A stretch of 64,000 bases of DNA from Azospirillum formosense (GTDB lineage Bacteria > Pseudomonadota > Alphaproteobacteria > Azospirillales > Azospirillaceae). This document shows positions 33,624-42,099 of the stretch, in pieces. Within the stretch, counting starts at the first letter, position 1; the number at the start of each line of letters is the position of its first letter. A program made the position numbers and the translations under genes. The notes beneath the pieces were generated by a model. The model was given only the letters and a program-made list of their open reading frames with translations, was not told where the DNA came from and did not search any database. The stretch covers positions 463,001 through 527,000 of the forward strand of contig NZ_CP159404.1 of the NCBI RefSeq assembly GCF_040500525.1, given 5' to 3'.

Positions 33624-34921
33624 GCCTGCCCCGCGTCCTCGTCGTCGCCCACAACCATCCCAGCCTGCATCCCGGCGGCACGGAAATCTTCGCGCACGAG
33701 CTGTTCGGCAGCCTGAAGGCCAAGGGGGCCGAGGCGCTGTTCCTCGCCTGCACCAACGGAGTCCACCGTGACCGCAAGCCCGGCACCAACCTCCAGACGC
33801 TGGGCCGCAGCGCCGACGAGGTGGTGCTGTGGGCCGGGCATTTCGACCATTTCTTCCAGAGCCAGATCGACCTGCACGGCATCGTGCCGGACCTGTCGAA
33901 CCTGCTGCGCGCCTTCCAGCCGGACATCGTGCACATCCACCACACGCTGCTGCTGGGCGTGGAGATGCTGTTCCTGATCCGCCGCGTCTGCCCGCGGGCG
34001 CGCATCGTCTACACGCTGCACGACTACTACCCGATCTGCGCCAACGACGGACAGATGGTGACCACGGGAAGCCACGCGCTGTGCCGCATGGCCTCGCCCG
34101 ACGCCTGCCACCGCTGCTTTCCCGACCGGCCGGCCGACCAGTTCGTGCTGCGCGAGAAGCACATCAAGGCGATGTTCGGGCTGGTCGACCATTTCCTGGC
34201 GCCCAGCGCCTTCCTGCGCGACCGCTACATCGCCTGGGGCATCGACCCGGACAGCATCTCCGTCATGGAGAACGGGCGCCCGGCGGTCCGTCCGGCGCCG
34301 CACCGGCCGCTGCCCGCGGGCGCGCCGCGCAACGCCTTCGCCTATTTCGGCAACCTGAATCCCTTCAAGGGGATCACCGTCGCGCTGGACGCCGCCGCCC
34401 GGCTGGAGAAGCAGGGGCAGGACCTGACGCTGGCCGTCCATGGCGGCGCGCCGTTCCAGACCGACGCCTTCAAGGACAAGGTCGAACAGGGCTTCAAGAA
34501 CGCCCGCGGCACCGCCGTCCGCCACGGTCCCTACCGGCGCGAGGAGATGCCCGAACTGATGGCCGCCGCCGACTGGGTCGTGATGCCGTCGATCTGGTGG
34601 GAGAACGCCCCGCTGGTCATCCGCGAAGCCTTCCAGCACCGCCGTCCGGTCATCTGCAGCGGCATCGGCGGCATGGCGGAATCGGTGACCGACGGGGTGG
34701 ACGGGCTGCATTTCCGGGCGGGGGACGCCGCGGATCTGGCGCGCGTGATGACGCGCGCGATGACCGAGCCGGGGCTTTGGGACCGGCTCGTCTCCAACAT
34801 GCCGGCGGTCCCGACGACCGGAGAGTCCGCCGAAAAACACGTCATTCTCTATGACGACATAATGAACGGTCCGGGGGGATCGCATGCGCAGGGCTCGATT
34901 GCGGGGAGCATCGCGGGATGA
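33620..34921 (+). CDS. GT4-family glycosyltransferase, copy A (433 aa)
   Basis: GT-B-fold transferase. The N-terminal nucleotide-sugar half has NHPSLHPGGTEIFAHELFG and YTLHDYYPICANDGQMVTTG, with an unusual Cys cluster (CRMASPDACHRCF, residues about 155-168) that could bind a metal or form disulfides. The C-terminal donor half has FAYFGNLNPFKGITVALDAA and PSIWWENAPLVIREAFQHRR, the GT4 E-x7-E motif, followed by GMAESVTDGVDGLHFRAGD. Starts and ends with 4-bp overlaps. It is paralogous to 37122-38435, sharing the HxxxGQM, Cys-cluster and SIWWEN motifs. Confidence 0.9.
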   Translation: MSLPRVLVVAHNHPSLHPGGTEIFAHELFGSLKAKGAEALFLACTNGVHRDRKPGTNLQTLGRSADEVVLWAGHFDHFFQSQIDLHGIVPDLSNLLRAFQPDIVHIHHTLLLGVEMLFLIRRVCPRARIVYTLHDYYPICANDGQMVTTGSHALCRMASPDACHRCFPDRPADQFVLREKHIKAMFGLVDHFLAPSAFLRDRYIAWGIDPDSISVMENGRPAVRPAPHRPLPAGAPRNAFAYFGNLNPFKGITVALDAAARLEKQGQDLTLAVHGGAPFQTDAFKDKVEQGFKNARGTAVRHGPYRREEMPELMAAADWVVMPSIWWENAPLVIREAFQHRRPVICSGIGGMAESVTDGVDGLHFRAGDAADLARVMTRAMTEPGLWDRLVSNMPAVPTTGESAEKHVILYDDIMNGPGGSHAQGSIAGSIAG

Positions 34922-37080
34922 AGGAACCGATCACCAAGGCCGACATCACGGCGGCCATACTTCTTGACGACGACACGCTCGTCCTGTTCGGCGCCATCGA
35001 CCGGGCGCTGCCCGCCCAGGGCGCCGTGCATCTCGACGGGTCGGTGGAGGGCCGCTACGCCGGGCGCTCCTGGGCCGACGCGGAGGGCGAGCGCTGGTTC
35101 CTCGGCGGCATCCGCGTGCCGGGGCTGGCCCAGATGCGCCCGTCGCGCGTCGAGTTGGCGGACGAGAAGGGGGAACGCCTCGTCCTGCCGCGCCTGTCCA
35201 ACGTCCGCACCAACCCGTCGCACCTCGTCTCGGCGCTGAAGGGCTTCCAGCCCGGCGCGCTGGCCGTGGCGCTGGATTTCGCGATCCAACTCGCCGCCTC
35301 TTCGGAGAGCGACTCCGACCGCGTCGGCCGCCTGCTCTCGGGCCTCGCCCAGGAGGTGTCGCAACCGGACGGCTTCGCCGAGGTGTTCGGCCGCTTCCGC
35401 GATGGCAGCCTGATGCTCCAGGGCTGGGCGCGCAGCTTCCGCAACGGCGCCCAGAAGATCCTGATCGAGGCGGAGGAGACCGCCGCCTACCGCGCCACCG
35501 CCGGGGCCTTCGCCCGGCCGGACCTGCCGCCGGAGGCGTCGGGCGTGATGGCGGTGCTGACCGACCGGACCCCGCTTCCCACCGCCATCCGCCGCATCCA
35601 CTACCGCGCCGCCGAGGGCTGGCGCCATCTGGAGATTTTCGAGCACCGCACCATCCTGCCCGACGGCGTCGCCTCCGCCCATGTGCGCGACATGCTGGGC
35701 AACATCCAGGACGCCGAGACGCGCCAGCGGATGACGCGCATCGCCGCCTCGCGCTACGACGGGGCGGAAACGGTGTCGCGGCTCGACATCCCGGTGCGCA
35801 CCGGGCTGGACATGGCGCTGCGCGTGCCGGGGGCCGGGCTGTTCGTCGCCGGCTGGCTGCTCGACCCGACGCGGCAGGTCCGCGCCGTCACGCTGAAGGG
35901 GCCGGGCGTCGCCGTCCGGCTGGACGAGGGCTGGTCGCGGCTCGCCCGCCGCGACGTGACGGAGGCTTTCCAGCATGACGGCCTGTTCGCCGGTCGCATG
36001 ATTCCCGGTCAGGACCAGCACGGCTTCACCGCCTTCGCCGCCGAGCCGTCGGGCCTGCCCCCAGAGGCCGAGTTCCATCTGGAACTGGAACTGGCCGACG
36101 ACCGCTTCGCCTTCCTGCCGCTGAGCTGCCTGCCTCCGGCGCCGGAGGCGCTGCGCCGCATGCTGTCGCTGGTCAATCTCGACAGCCCGTCCATCGACAC
36201 GCTGATCGCCCGCCATGTCGGGCCGATGCTGCGCACCGCCCGCGCCCGTTCCGGCGCCGCGCCGTCGGCGGGCGTGCACCCGATGGGCCGCCCGGTGAAG
36301 GCGCCGCGCGTTTCGGTGATCCTGCCGGTGACCGACGGTCGCGAGGATGTGGACCTCAACATCGCCCGCCTCGCCATCGACCCGGACTTTGCCGAGACCG
36401 AACTGCTGGTGGTCGCCGCCGCCGGCACGCACGAGCGGCTGGGCGGGGCGGTCCGTCAGGCCGCCGCCTTCTACCGCATGGCCGTCACCTTCGTGGCCGC
36501 GCCCGACGCCACCGACGCCTTCGAGGCGATGGCCGCCGCCCTGCCCCACGCCCGCGCCGAGCGGGTGCTGACGCTCTCCCCCTCCGTCCTGCCGACCGAG
36601 AAGGGCTGGCTTTCGGCTCTGGAGCGGGTGTCGCGCAAGTCCGGCGGGCCGGTGATGGTCAGCCCGACGCTGCTCTACGAGGACCATTCGATCCGCTTCG
36701 CCGGCATCATGGCGGTGGAGGATTCGGACGGCGCCAAGACCTTCGAACGGCGGTTCGCCGGCTATCCGCGCGACTGGCTGAAGGAGCAGGACGCGGCGAC
36801 GGTGGACGCCGCCGCCCCGGAATGCGCGCTGCTGCCCAAGGACGCCCTGGTCCGGGCGCTGGCGACCATGGGCTCCTACATGGGGGCCGACCACAAGGGG
36901 CTGGACCTCTGCCTGCGCCTGCGCGCGCTGGGCGGGGCCTGCGTCTGGCTGCCCCGCGTCACGCTGGTGGCGCTGGACGAGCAGCCGCGCGACGCGCACG
37001 CCGACCGCTGGCGCCGCGCCGGCGCCATGGTGGACCGCTGGAGCTTCGAGGACATCTGGTCCGCCCGCGCCGCCGCCTGA
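34918..37080 (+). CDS. Degenerate GT2-like protein, paralogue of the 30440 gene (720 aa)
   Basis: Same layout as the protein at 30440: a long N-terminal region with two-domain accessory modules (LFVAGWLLDPTRQVRAVTL near residue 305), then a GT-A-like fold from about residue 460 (APRVSVILPVTDGREDVDLN). Key GT2 features have decayed. The DxD region reads VLTLSPSVLPTEKGW, the NNAG donor-site loop is missing, and the acidic catalytic pair is replaced by DHKGLDLCLRLRALG. It is therefore probably not an active transferase, but a scaffold or binding partner that arose by duplication. It overlaps the upstream GT4 by 4 bp and is followed 41 bp later by the second GT4. Confidence 0.78.
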   Translation: MKEPITKADITAAILLDDDTLVLFGAIDRALPAQGAVHLDGSVEGRYAGRSWADAEGERWFLGGIRVPGLAQMRPSRVELADEKGERLVLPRLSNVRTNPSHLVSALKGFQPGALAVALDFAIQLAASSESDSDRVGRLLSGLAQEVSQPDGFAEVFGRFRDGSLMLQGWARSFRNGAQKILIEAEETAAYRATAGAFARPDLPPEASGVMAVLTDRTPLPTAIRRIHYRAAEGWRHLEIFEHRTILPDGVASAHVRDMLGNIQDAETRQRMTRIAASRYDGAETVSRLDIPVRTGLDMALRVPGAGLFVAGWLLDPTRQVRAVTLKGPGVAVRLDEGWSRLARRDVTEAFQHDGLFAGRMIPGQDQHGFTAFAAEPSGLPPEAEFHLELELADDRFAFLPLSCLPPAPEALRRMLSLVNLDSPSIDTLIARHVGPMLRTARARSGAAPSAGVHPMGRPVKAPRVSVILPVTDGREDVDLNIARLAIDPDFAETELLVVAAAGTHERLGGAVRQAAAFYRMAVTFVAAPDATDAFEAMAAALPHARAERVLTLSPSVLPTEKGWLSALERVSRKSGGPVMVSPTLLYEDHSIRFAGIMAVEDSDGAKTFERRFAGYPRDWLKEQDAATVDAAAPECALLPKDALVRALATMGSYMGADHKGLDLCLRLRALGGACVWLPRVTLVALDEQPRDAHADRWRRAGAMVDRWSFEDIWSARAAA

Positions 37081-37121
37081 GCCCGCACGTCCCGCAAGCC
37101 CTATTCGAGATCGGCCCGACC

Positions 37122-38435
37122 ATGAGCAACAAACGCGTCCTGATCATCAGCCACGGCCATCCCGCCTTCTCGCTGGGCGGCGCGGAGGTGGCCTCCTACA
37201 ACCTGCACCAGGGGCTGCACGACCTGCCGGGCTGGGAGAGCCATTACCTGGCCCGCACCTCCCCGCCGGTCACGCCGCACGGCAGTTCCGCCCTGATGGC
37301 GCTGCGCCAGAAGGAGCGGGAGGTCCTCTACTACGCCAACGATTACGACCATTTCCGGCTGTCGAACCGCAACCTGCCGGGGCTGGAGAAGGACTTCGTC
37401 CGCTACGTCCGCGACCTCCAGCCGGACGTGGTGAACTTCCACCACTTCCTGGGCCTGGGCATCGAGACGATCCAGGCGATCCGGCAGGCGCTTCCGCGCG
37501 TGCCGATCGTGGTGACCTTCCACGAGTATCTGTCCATCTGCCATCACCACGGCCAGATGGTGAAGACCAGCCGCAACACGCTGTGCTACCGCGCCAGTCC
37601 GGCCGACTGCGCCGGCTGCTTCCCGCACATCGGCGAGGCGCAGTTCTTCAAGCGCGAGTTGTTCCTGAAGACATTCCTGGAGCAGGCGGACTTTTACGTC
37701 AGCCCGTCGAACTTCCTGATCGACCGCTACGTGGATTGGGGCCTGCCCCGCGAGAAGTTCCGGATGATCGAGAACGGCCTGACGGTCGAGGGCATCGCCC
37801 CGCCCCGTCCGCTGGCCCGCGGCGGCAAGCGCAACCGCTTCGCCTTCTTCGGCCAGCTCACCGAATTCAAGGGCGCCCATGTGCTGGTCGAGGCGATCGG
37901 CCGCGTTTCCGAGAAGGCCTGGGGCGAGGACGGCGCGCTGATGATCTTCGGCGGCAACCTGGAGCGCCAGCCCGAGGCCTACCAGAAGAAGTTCAACGAG
38001 GCGGTGGAGCGCGCCGGCGACCGTGTGCGCTTCTACGGCAGCTACCGCTCCGCCGAGCTGCCCGGCCTGATGAAGGACGTGGACTGGGTGGTGATGCCCT
38101 CCATCTGGTGGGAAAACTCGCCGGTGGTGATCCAGGAGGCCTTCCTGCACGGCCGTCCGATCATCTCCAGCAACATCGGCGGCATGGGCGAGAAGGTCAC
38201 CCACGGCGTGGACGGCCTGCATTTCCGCAACGCCAGCGTCGAGGATCTGGTGGACCGCCTGACCGAGGCGCTGATCACGCCGGACCTGTGGGACCGCCTG
38301 CGCATGCGCATCCGCCGCCCCATCGACCGCGCGGAATGCGCCCGCCGCCACGCCGACGTTTTCGACGCGCTGATCGCGAACGCGGGTGGTGGCGCGGTGT
38401 CGATGCCCGAGCGGGCGGTGGCGCAGAAGCCGTGA
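37122..38435 (+). CDS. GT4-family glycosyltransferase, copy B (437 aa)
   Basis: GT-B-fold transferase paralogous to copy A. ISHGHPAFSLGGAEVASYNLHQ marks the N-terminal domain, and TFHEYLSICHHHGQMVKTSR is followed by the Cys cluster LCYRASPADCAGCFPHIGEA. The donor domain has FAFFGQLTEFKGAHVLVEAI and PSIWWENSPVVIQEAFLHGR, with the E-x7-E motif, then GMGEKVTHGVDGLHFRNAS. The start at 37122 (MSNKRVLIISHGHP) is chosen by homology with copy A; the longer frame from 36822 runs through the preceding gene. Its stop overlaps the next start by one base (TGATG). Confidence 0.9.
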   Translation: MSNKRVLIISHGHPAFSLGGAEVASYNLHQGLHDLPGWESHYLARTSPPVTPHGSSALMALRQKEREVLYYANDYDHFRLSNRNLPGLEKDFVRYVRDLQPDVVNFHHFLGLGIETIQAIRQALPRVPIVVTFHEYLSICHHHGQMVKTSRNTLCYRASPADCAGCFPHIGEAQFFKRELFLKTFLEQADFYVSPSNFLIDRYVDWGLPREKFRMIENGLTVEGIAPPRPLARGGKRNRFAFFGQLTEFKGAHVLVEAIGRVSEKAWGEDGALMIFGGNLERQPEAYQKKFNEAVERAGDRVRFYGSYRSAELPGLMKDVDWVVMPSIWWENSPVVIQEAFLHGRPIISSNIGGMGEKVTHGVDGLHFRNASVEDLVDRLTEALITPDLWDRLRMRIRRPIDRAECARRHADVFDALIANAGGGAVSMPERAVAQKP

Positions 38436-39724
38436 TGGGAAAGCGCGTGCAGGACAGCGGCCCCCTCCCAAACCCTCCCCCGCTGCGCGGGAGAGGGAGC
38501 CGGAGCAGAGCTGCGGCAGTTCCCTCCACCGCCAAAGGCGGGGGAGGGTTAGGGAGGGGGCAATGCACCCTGGCTCTCCTCGCCACCCTCCTCCTCGCCC
38601 CCCCCTCGCACGCCGCGGACCTCCGCGTCAGCGTCCCCACGGGCGCCGCGCTGGAGACCGTCTACGACCACCGCACCCAGGCCTGCGAGGACTGGGACGT
38701 GCCGGACGCCCCGGCGCGCGCCTGGAAGGCGGCGGACGGCAGCGTCCGGCTGCTCGCCGCGCACACCCGCGCGCGCACCTTGAGCGGCCCGTCGCTGAAC
38801 GAGCTGCACCACGCCTGCCGCATCGTCTTCCAGTCGGCCAAGCGCGACGACCCGGCGCGCTTCGACGACATGGGTTGGCTGACCTCGCCCTACACGCTGG
38901 ACGGCATCACCGTCTACGGGCTGGTCCACAACGAATATCACGGCCACAAGCGCCGCGACCTCTGCCCGACGGGCGACTACATGGCCTGCTGGTGGAACGC
39001 GCTGACCCTCACCGTCTCGCACGACGGCGGGCAGAGCTTCGGGCCGGCGCGCTACGTCGCCGGGGTGCCCTACCGCTTCCGCGGCGATCTGGGGAAGCGG
39101 GCCGGGCTGTTCGCGCCGAGCAACATCGTCGAGCGCGACGGCTGGTACTACGCCATGACCTTCGCGGAGGGCATCGGCGCGCAGAAGCGCGGCGTCTGCC
39201 TGATGCGCACCCGCGACCTCGCGGATCCGGCGTCGTGGCGGGCGTGGGACGGGCGGGATTTCACCGTCCGCTTCCGCGATCCCTACAGCGAGGGCGAGGC
39301 CGATCCCGAAGCGTCGGTCTGCGCGCCGCTGCCGCCCGACCGCCTGCCCTTCACCGTCACCAGCCTCGTCCGCCACACGCCGAGCGGTCTCTACGTCGCG
39401 GTGATGGCCGGGCGGCGGGCGGAACGGAAAGGGGCGGAGCCGGTGTCCGGCGTGTGGGTGTCGACCTCCGCCGACCTGATCGGCTGGTCATCCCCCCGCC
39501 TCGCCTGGGCCGCGCCGCTGCTCACCGACAAGACGTGCGCCGTGGACGAGACCTTCTACTACCCGGCCATTCTCGATCCGGACGCCAGAAGCCGGAATTT
39601 CGAGGACACGGATGGAAACGCCTGGCTCTACCTGACCCGGCTTGCCCAGAAGAACTGCAAGCCGACCAGGGATCGCGATCTGGTCCGAATAATGATCCGG
39701 GTTGAGCCGTCCCAAAGCGGCTAA
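38435..39724 (+). CDS. Secreted sialidase-like/beta-propeller protein with a repeat-derived N terminus (429 aa)
   Basis: The mature part (from about residue 62, AADLRVSVPTGAALETVYDH) carries an Asp-box-like SHDGGQSFGPARYV, a similar STSADLIGWSSPR, and many Trp/Tyr strands, as in sialidase or five-bladed propeller folds. Catalytic residues cannot be assigned. Four or more Cys suggest disulfides outside the cytoplasm. A signal-peptide core CTLALLATLLLAPPSHAA lies at residues about 43-60. The ATG at 38435 overlaps the GT4 stop. Between it and the signal core, dispersed repeat R6 is read in frame (about 33 residues such as [13 protein letters not shown]). No alternative in-frame ATG exists before the signal core, so either this odd N terminus is used or the gene is impaired. 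Likely role: binding or trimming a glycan made by the neighbouring genes. Confidence 0.68.
   Translation: MGKRVQDSGPLPNPPPLRGRGSRSRAAAVPSTAKGGGGLGRGQCTLALLATLLLAPPSHAADLRVSVPTGAALETVYDHRTQACEDWDVPDAPARAWKAADGSVRLLAAHTRARTLSGPSLNELHHACRIVFQSAKRDDPARFDDMGWLTSPYTLDGITVYGLVHNEYHGHKRRDLCPTGDYMACWWNALTLTVSHDGGQSFGPARYVAGVPYRFRGDLGKRAGLFAPSNIVERDGWYYAMTFAEGIGAQKRGVCLMRTRDLADPASWRAWDGRDFTVRFRDPYSEGEADPEASVCAPLPPDRLPFTVTSLVRHTPSGLYVAVMAGRRAERKGAEPVSGVWVSTSADLIGWSSPRLAWAAPLLTDKTCAVDETFYYPAILDPDARSRNFEDTDGNAWLYLTRLAQKNCKPTRDRDLVRIMIRVEPSQSG
38461..38560. repeat. Dispersed GC-rich repeat, copy R6, inside a coding sequence
   Basis: A 100-bp element of the TTAGGGAGGGGG type with two inverted hairpin units. 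Unlike the other copies it lies downstream of the apparent start codon of the secreted protein and is open in that frame. Confidence 0.85.
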
Positions 39725-39787
39725 ATTTCATCAAGAAAAAACCCGAACCTCGCAACCTTCCACCACCCCGACCCCAGGAGAATTAAA

Positions 39788-40975
39788 TTGGCTAACATCC
39801 TAGTCATGATTCCCTCCGGCGAAGTCTATGATCATGACTGCGTGCGGTGGTATAGCTACCAGAACATTCAGCGTAGCATCAATCATTACCACAACATCGG
39901 CGACGCCTTCGTCTACGATTCCTCGCTGAAGCTGCTGACCTTCGACCGCCTCGACGTCGTGGAGATCCGCGAGTTCAAGCAGGAGGTGGTGGACCGGGCC
40001 AACGCCGAATACGATTACGTGTTCCTGCGCGGGTCGAACTACATCCACGACCACATGACCTGGCCGGAAGGCACCGAGCAGGTTCTGTCCAAGCTGCGCA
40101 TCCCGGTCATCGCCTTCGGCGTCGGCGCCCAGGCCCCGGCCACCGGCAAGCTGAAGCTGTCGGACGAGAGCAAGCGCATCTGGCAGATGTTCGCCGACAA
40201 ATCGACGACGCTGGGCGTGCGCGGCACCTACACCGCCGAAGTGCTGTGGGACCTCGGCATCAAGAACGTCCGCATCGTCGGCTGCCCGACCGCCTTCCGC
40301 AACCGCGATCCGGAGCTGCGCATCGACTTGCCGTCGCTGGACAGCGTGCGCAACGTCGGCATCACCATGCGCCGCGAGGTGTCCAGCCATTATTCGCCGG
40401 ACGTGAAGACCTACCTCACCCGCCACCGCGACTTCGTCAAGGACATGAGCCGCCGCTTCGACACCGTCCTGATGATGCAGGGCGAGGTCGAGGAGAAGAA
40501 GCTGCTCTGGGGCACCGACGAGCAGAAGGCCGAGGCCTGGGACGAGCTGCACAACAATAACTGGCTGAAGAACTGGTACTTCGACGAGGAGCTGGACGAG
40601 CTGTACCGCTCGCGCCTGTGGTACTCGGACGTCGTCGCCGACTATGAGAGCATCGTGCGCTCGAAGGACCTCGTGCTGGGCTACCGCCTGCACGGCAACC
40701 TGATGGCGCTGTCGAACGGCACGCCGTCGGTCTATTTCAGCTACGACAGCCGCACGGCGGAGTTCGCGGAGACCTTCGCGATCCCCTGCTACGACGTCTA
40801 TTCCGACAAGCCCTTCGTCCTCGAAGAGTATTGGGACCAGGGCCTGTTCGAGAAGTTCAACCGCACCTTCTACCAGCGCTACCGCGACATGCGGGAGTTC
40901 CTGGACGAGAACTACATCCCGCACCGCATGCCCAGCCCGACCGCGCGCAAGTCTCCGCAGCGCAAGGCGGCCTGA
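39788..40975 (+). CDS. Polysaccharide pyruvyl transferase family protein (395 aa), TTG start
   Basis: Members of this family transfer pyruvate from PEP as a ketal onto sugars of exopolysaccharides or cell-wall polymers. It has the fold's typical N terminus with a short strand then GDAFVYDSSLKLL. Other blocks are DYVFLRGSNYIHDHMTW, IPVIAFGVGAQAP, TLGVRGTYTAEVLWDLGIKNVRIVGCPTAF and the C-terminal LVLGYRLHGNLMALSNGTPSVYFSYD, where RLHG is the family hallmark. Initiation is at TTG (39788) behind AGGAGAATTAAA; no suitable ATG is near. It follows the secreted protein by 63 bp and ends in a strong hairpin, so it is the last gene of the glycan operon. Some members act on other acceptors, so pyruvylation is probable, not certain. 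Confidence 0.82.
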   Translation: MANILVMIPSGEVYDHDCVRWYSYQNIQRSINHYHNIGDAFVYDSSLKLLTFDRLDVVEIREFKQEVVDRANAEYDYVFLRGSNYIHDHMTWPEGTEQVLSKLRIPVIAFGVGAQAPATGKLKLSDESKRIWQMFADKSTTLGVRGTYTAEVLWDLGIKNVRIVGCPTAFRNRDPELRIDLPSLDSVRNVGITMRREVSSHYSPDVKTYLTRHRDFVKDMSRRFDTVLMMQGEVEEKKLLWGTDEQKAEAWDELHNNNWLKNWYFDEELDELYRSRLWYSDVVADYESIVRSKDLVLGYRLHGNLMALSNGTPSVYFSYDSRTAEFAETFAIPCYDVYSDKPFVLEEYWDQGLFEKFNRTFYQRYRDMREFLDENYIPHRMPSPTARKSPQRKAA

Positions 40976-40993
40976 CGGCGGTTGCCGCATCAA

Positions 40994-41035
40994 GGGGCGC
41001 CGGCTCCGGAGAGCGTTCTCCGGGGCCGGCGCCCC
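40994..41035 (+). terminator. Strong hairpin ending the glycan operon
   Basis: GGGGCGCCGGC / GCCGGCGCCCC (11-bp outer stem) enclosing a further TCCGGAGA / TTCTCCGG stem. Nineteen bases after the pyruvyl-transferase-like stop. Confidence 0.75.
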
Positions 41036-41074
41036 GTTCCCGTTCCTTCCTCCGCTTACTCGCGAGTGCCCGCC

Positions 41075-41845
41075 ATGCCCGACGTCGCCACGCCCGACAC
41101 CCTGTCCTCCACCCCCGTCGCGGCGGAACCTGCGGCGTCCGTCATCGAAGGCCGGGTGGACGCCGTCCAGGCCGGACGGATCTACGGCTGGGCCTGGGAC
41201 CGCTCCTACCCCGCCGACCGCCTGACGGTGGAGTTCCGCGCCGAGATGCCGGATGGCCGCAGCGTGGTCCTGGGACGCGCGCTGGCCGACCGCCCGCGCG
41301 AGGATTTGGTGGGCGGCAATTTCGGTGACGGCCATCACGCCTTCGAAGCCGACCTCGCGATTCCGGCCGGGCTCGACCCCACGCGCGTCGTCGCCGTGGT
41401 CGCCGCGCCCAGCACCGGCACCATCGCCACCTTCGCCCAGCCGAGCGCCGAGGAGAAGCTGCTGGAGCGCACGCTCGCCCCGCATCTGGTGCGCATCGCC
41501 GCCGGTCTGGATGCCGCCCGCCGCGACCACCAGCAGATCGCCGCCGGCCAGCAGGGCATCGCCCGGCTGCTGCGCGAGACGCAGGACCGCGTCGCCGCCG
41601 GCCAGGCCGGAGCCAGCGCCGCCGCGGCGCAGCAGGCCGCCCTGTCGGACGCGCTCCACGGCCTTGAGGAGCGGGTGGCCGGGCTTGAGGTCTTCCTCGT
41701 CCGCATGGACACGACGCTGCGCGGCTTCGACGACGCGCTGAAGGTGAAGTCGTCCAAGTCGCACGCCCCGACCATCATCGCCGCCCTGGCCTCGGCCGTG
41801 GGCGCCTTCGCCGCGACGGTGATCGGGCTGGCGATCTTCGGGTAA
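41075..41845 (+). CDS. Coiled-coil protein with N-terminal GW module and C-terminal membrane anchor (256 aa)
   Basis: No enzyme family recognised. Residues about 22-110 form a beta-rich module (IEGRVDAVQAGRIYGWAWDR, LTVEFRAEMPDGRSVVLGRA, FEADLAIPAGLDPTRVVAVV). Its G-W-x-x-D core also appears in the two large GT2-like proteins (AGWVHDP, AGWLLDP). Residues about 120-225 are Ala/Gln/Glu-rich and predicted coiled coil. The last 22 residues (TIIAALASAVGAFAATVIGL) form a single transmembrane helix, so the protein is probably tail-anchored with the bulk in the cytoplasm. Start 41075. It might tether the glycan machinery at the membrane; this is inference. Confidence 0.68.
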   Translation: MPDVATPDTLSSTPVAAEPAASVIEGRVDAVQAGRIYGWAWDRSYPADRLTVEFRAEMPDGRSVVLGRALADRPREDLVGGNFGDGHHAFEADLAIPAGLDPTRVVAVVAAPSTGTIATFAQPSAEEKLLERTLAPHLVRIAAGLDAARRDHQQIAAGQQGIARLLRETQDRVAAGQAGASAAAAQQAALSDALHGLEERVAGLEVFLVRMDTTLRGFDDALKVKSSKSHAPTIIAALASAVGAFAATVIGLAIFG

Positions 41846-42099
41846 GGGTACTTTCGCCGCCCTCCCGGCTCAGACACCGGGCCTCCGTCTCATCGTTTCC
41901 AGGCGCTTCAGCCGCCGCCGAGCCCGGCGGCGGCTTTGCCGTGCGCCGGTGGTGGACGCGCCGCCGTTCCGCGTGCCACCCTGCATGACGCGCGTCCCGC
42001 CGGGATCCTGCGGGCCGCGATGCGGCGTTCAGGACGTTCTTGAAACGAACCGCATTCCGAACCGACAAGGCCGAAGGCCTTAACCGGGAGACATGCGAC

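Noticed and set aside
36822-37121. N-terminal extension of the second GT4
   Set aside because: The extension reads a wrong frame of the preceding gene. The ATG at 37122 aligns with the paralogue's start.
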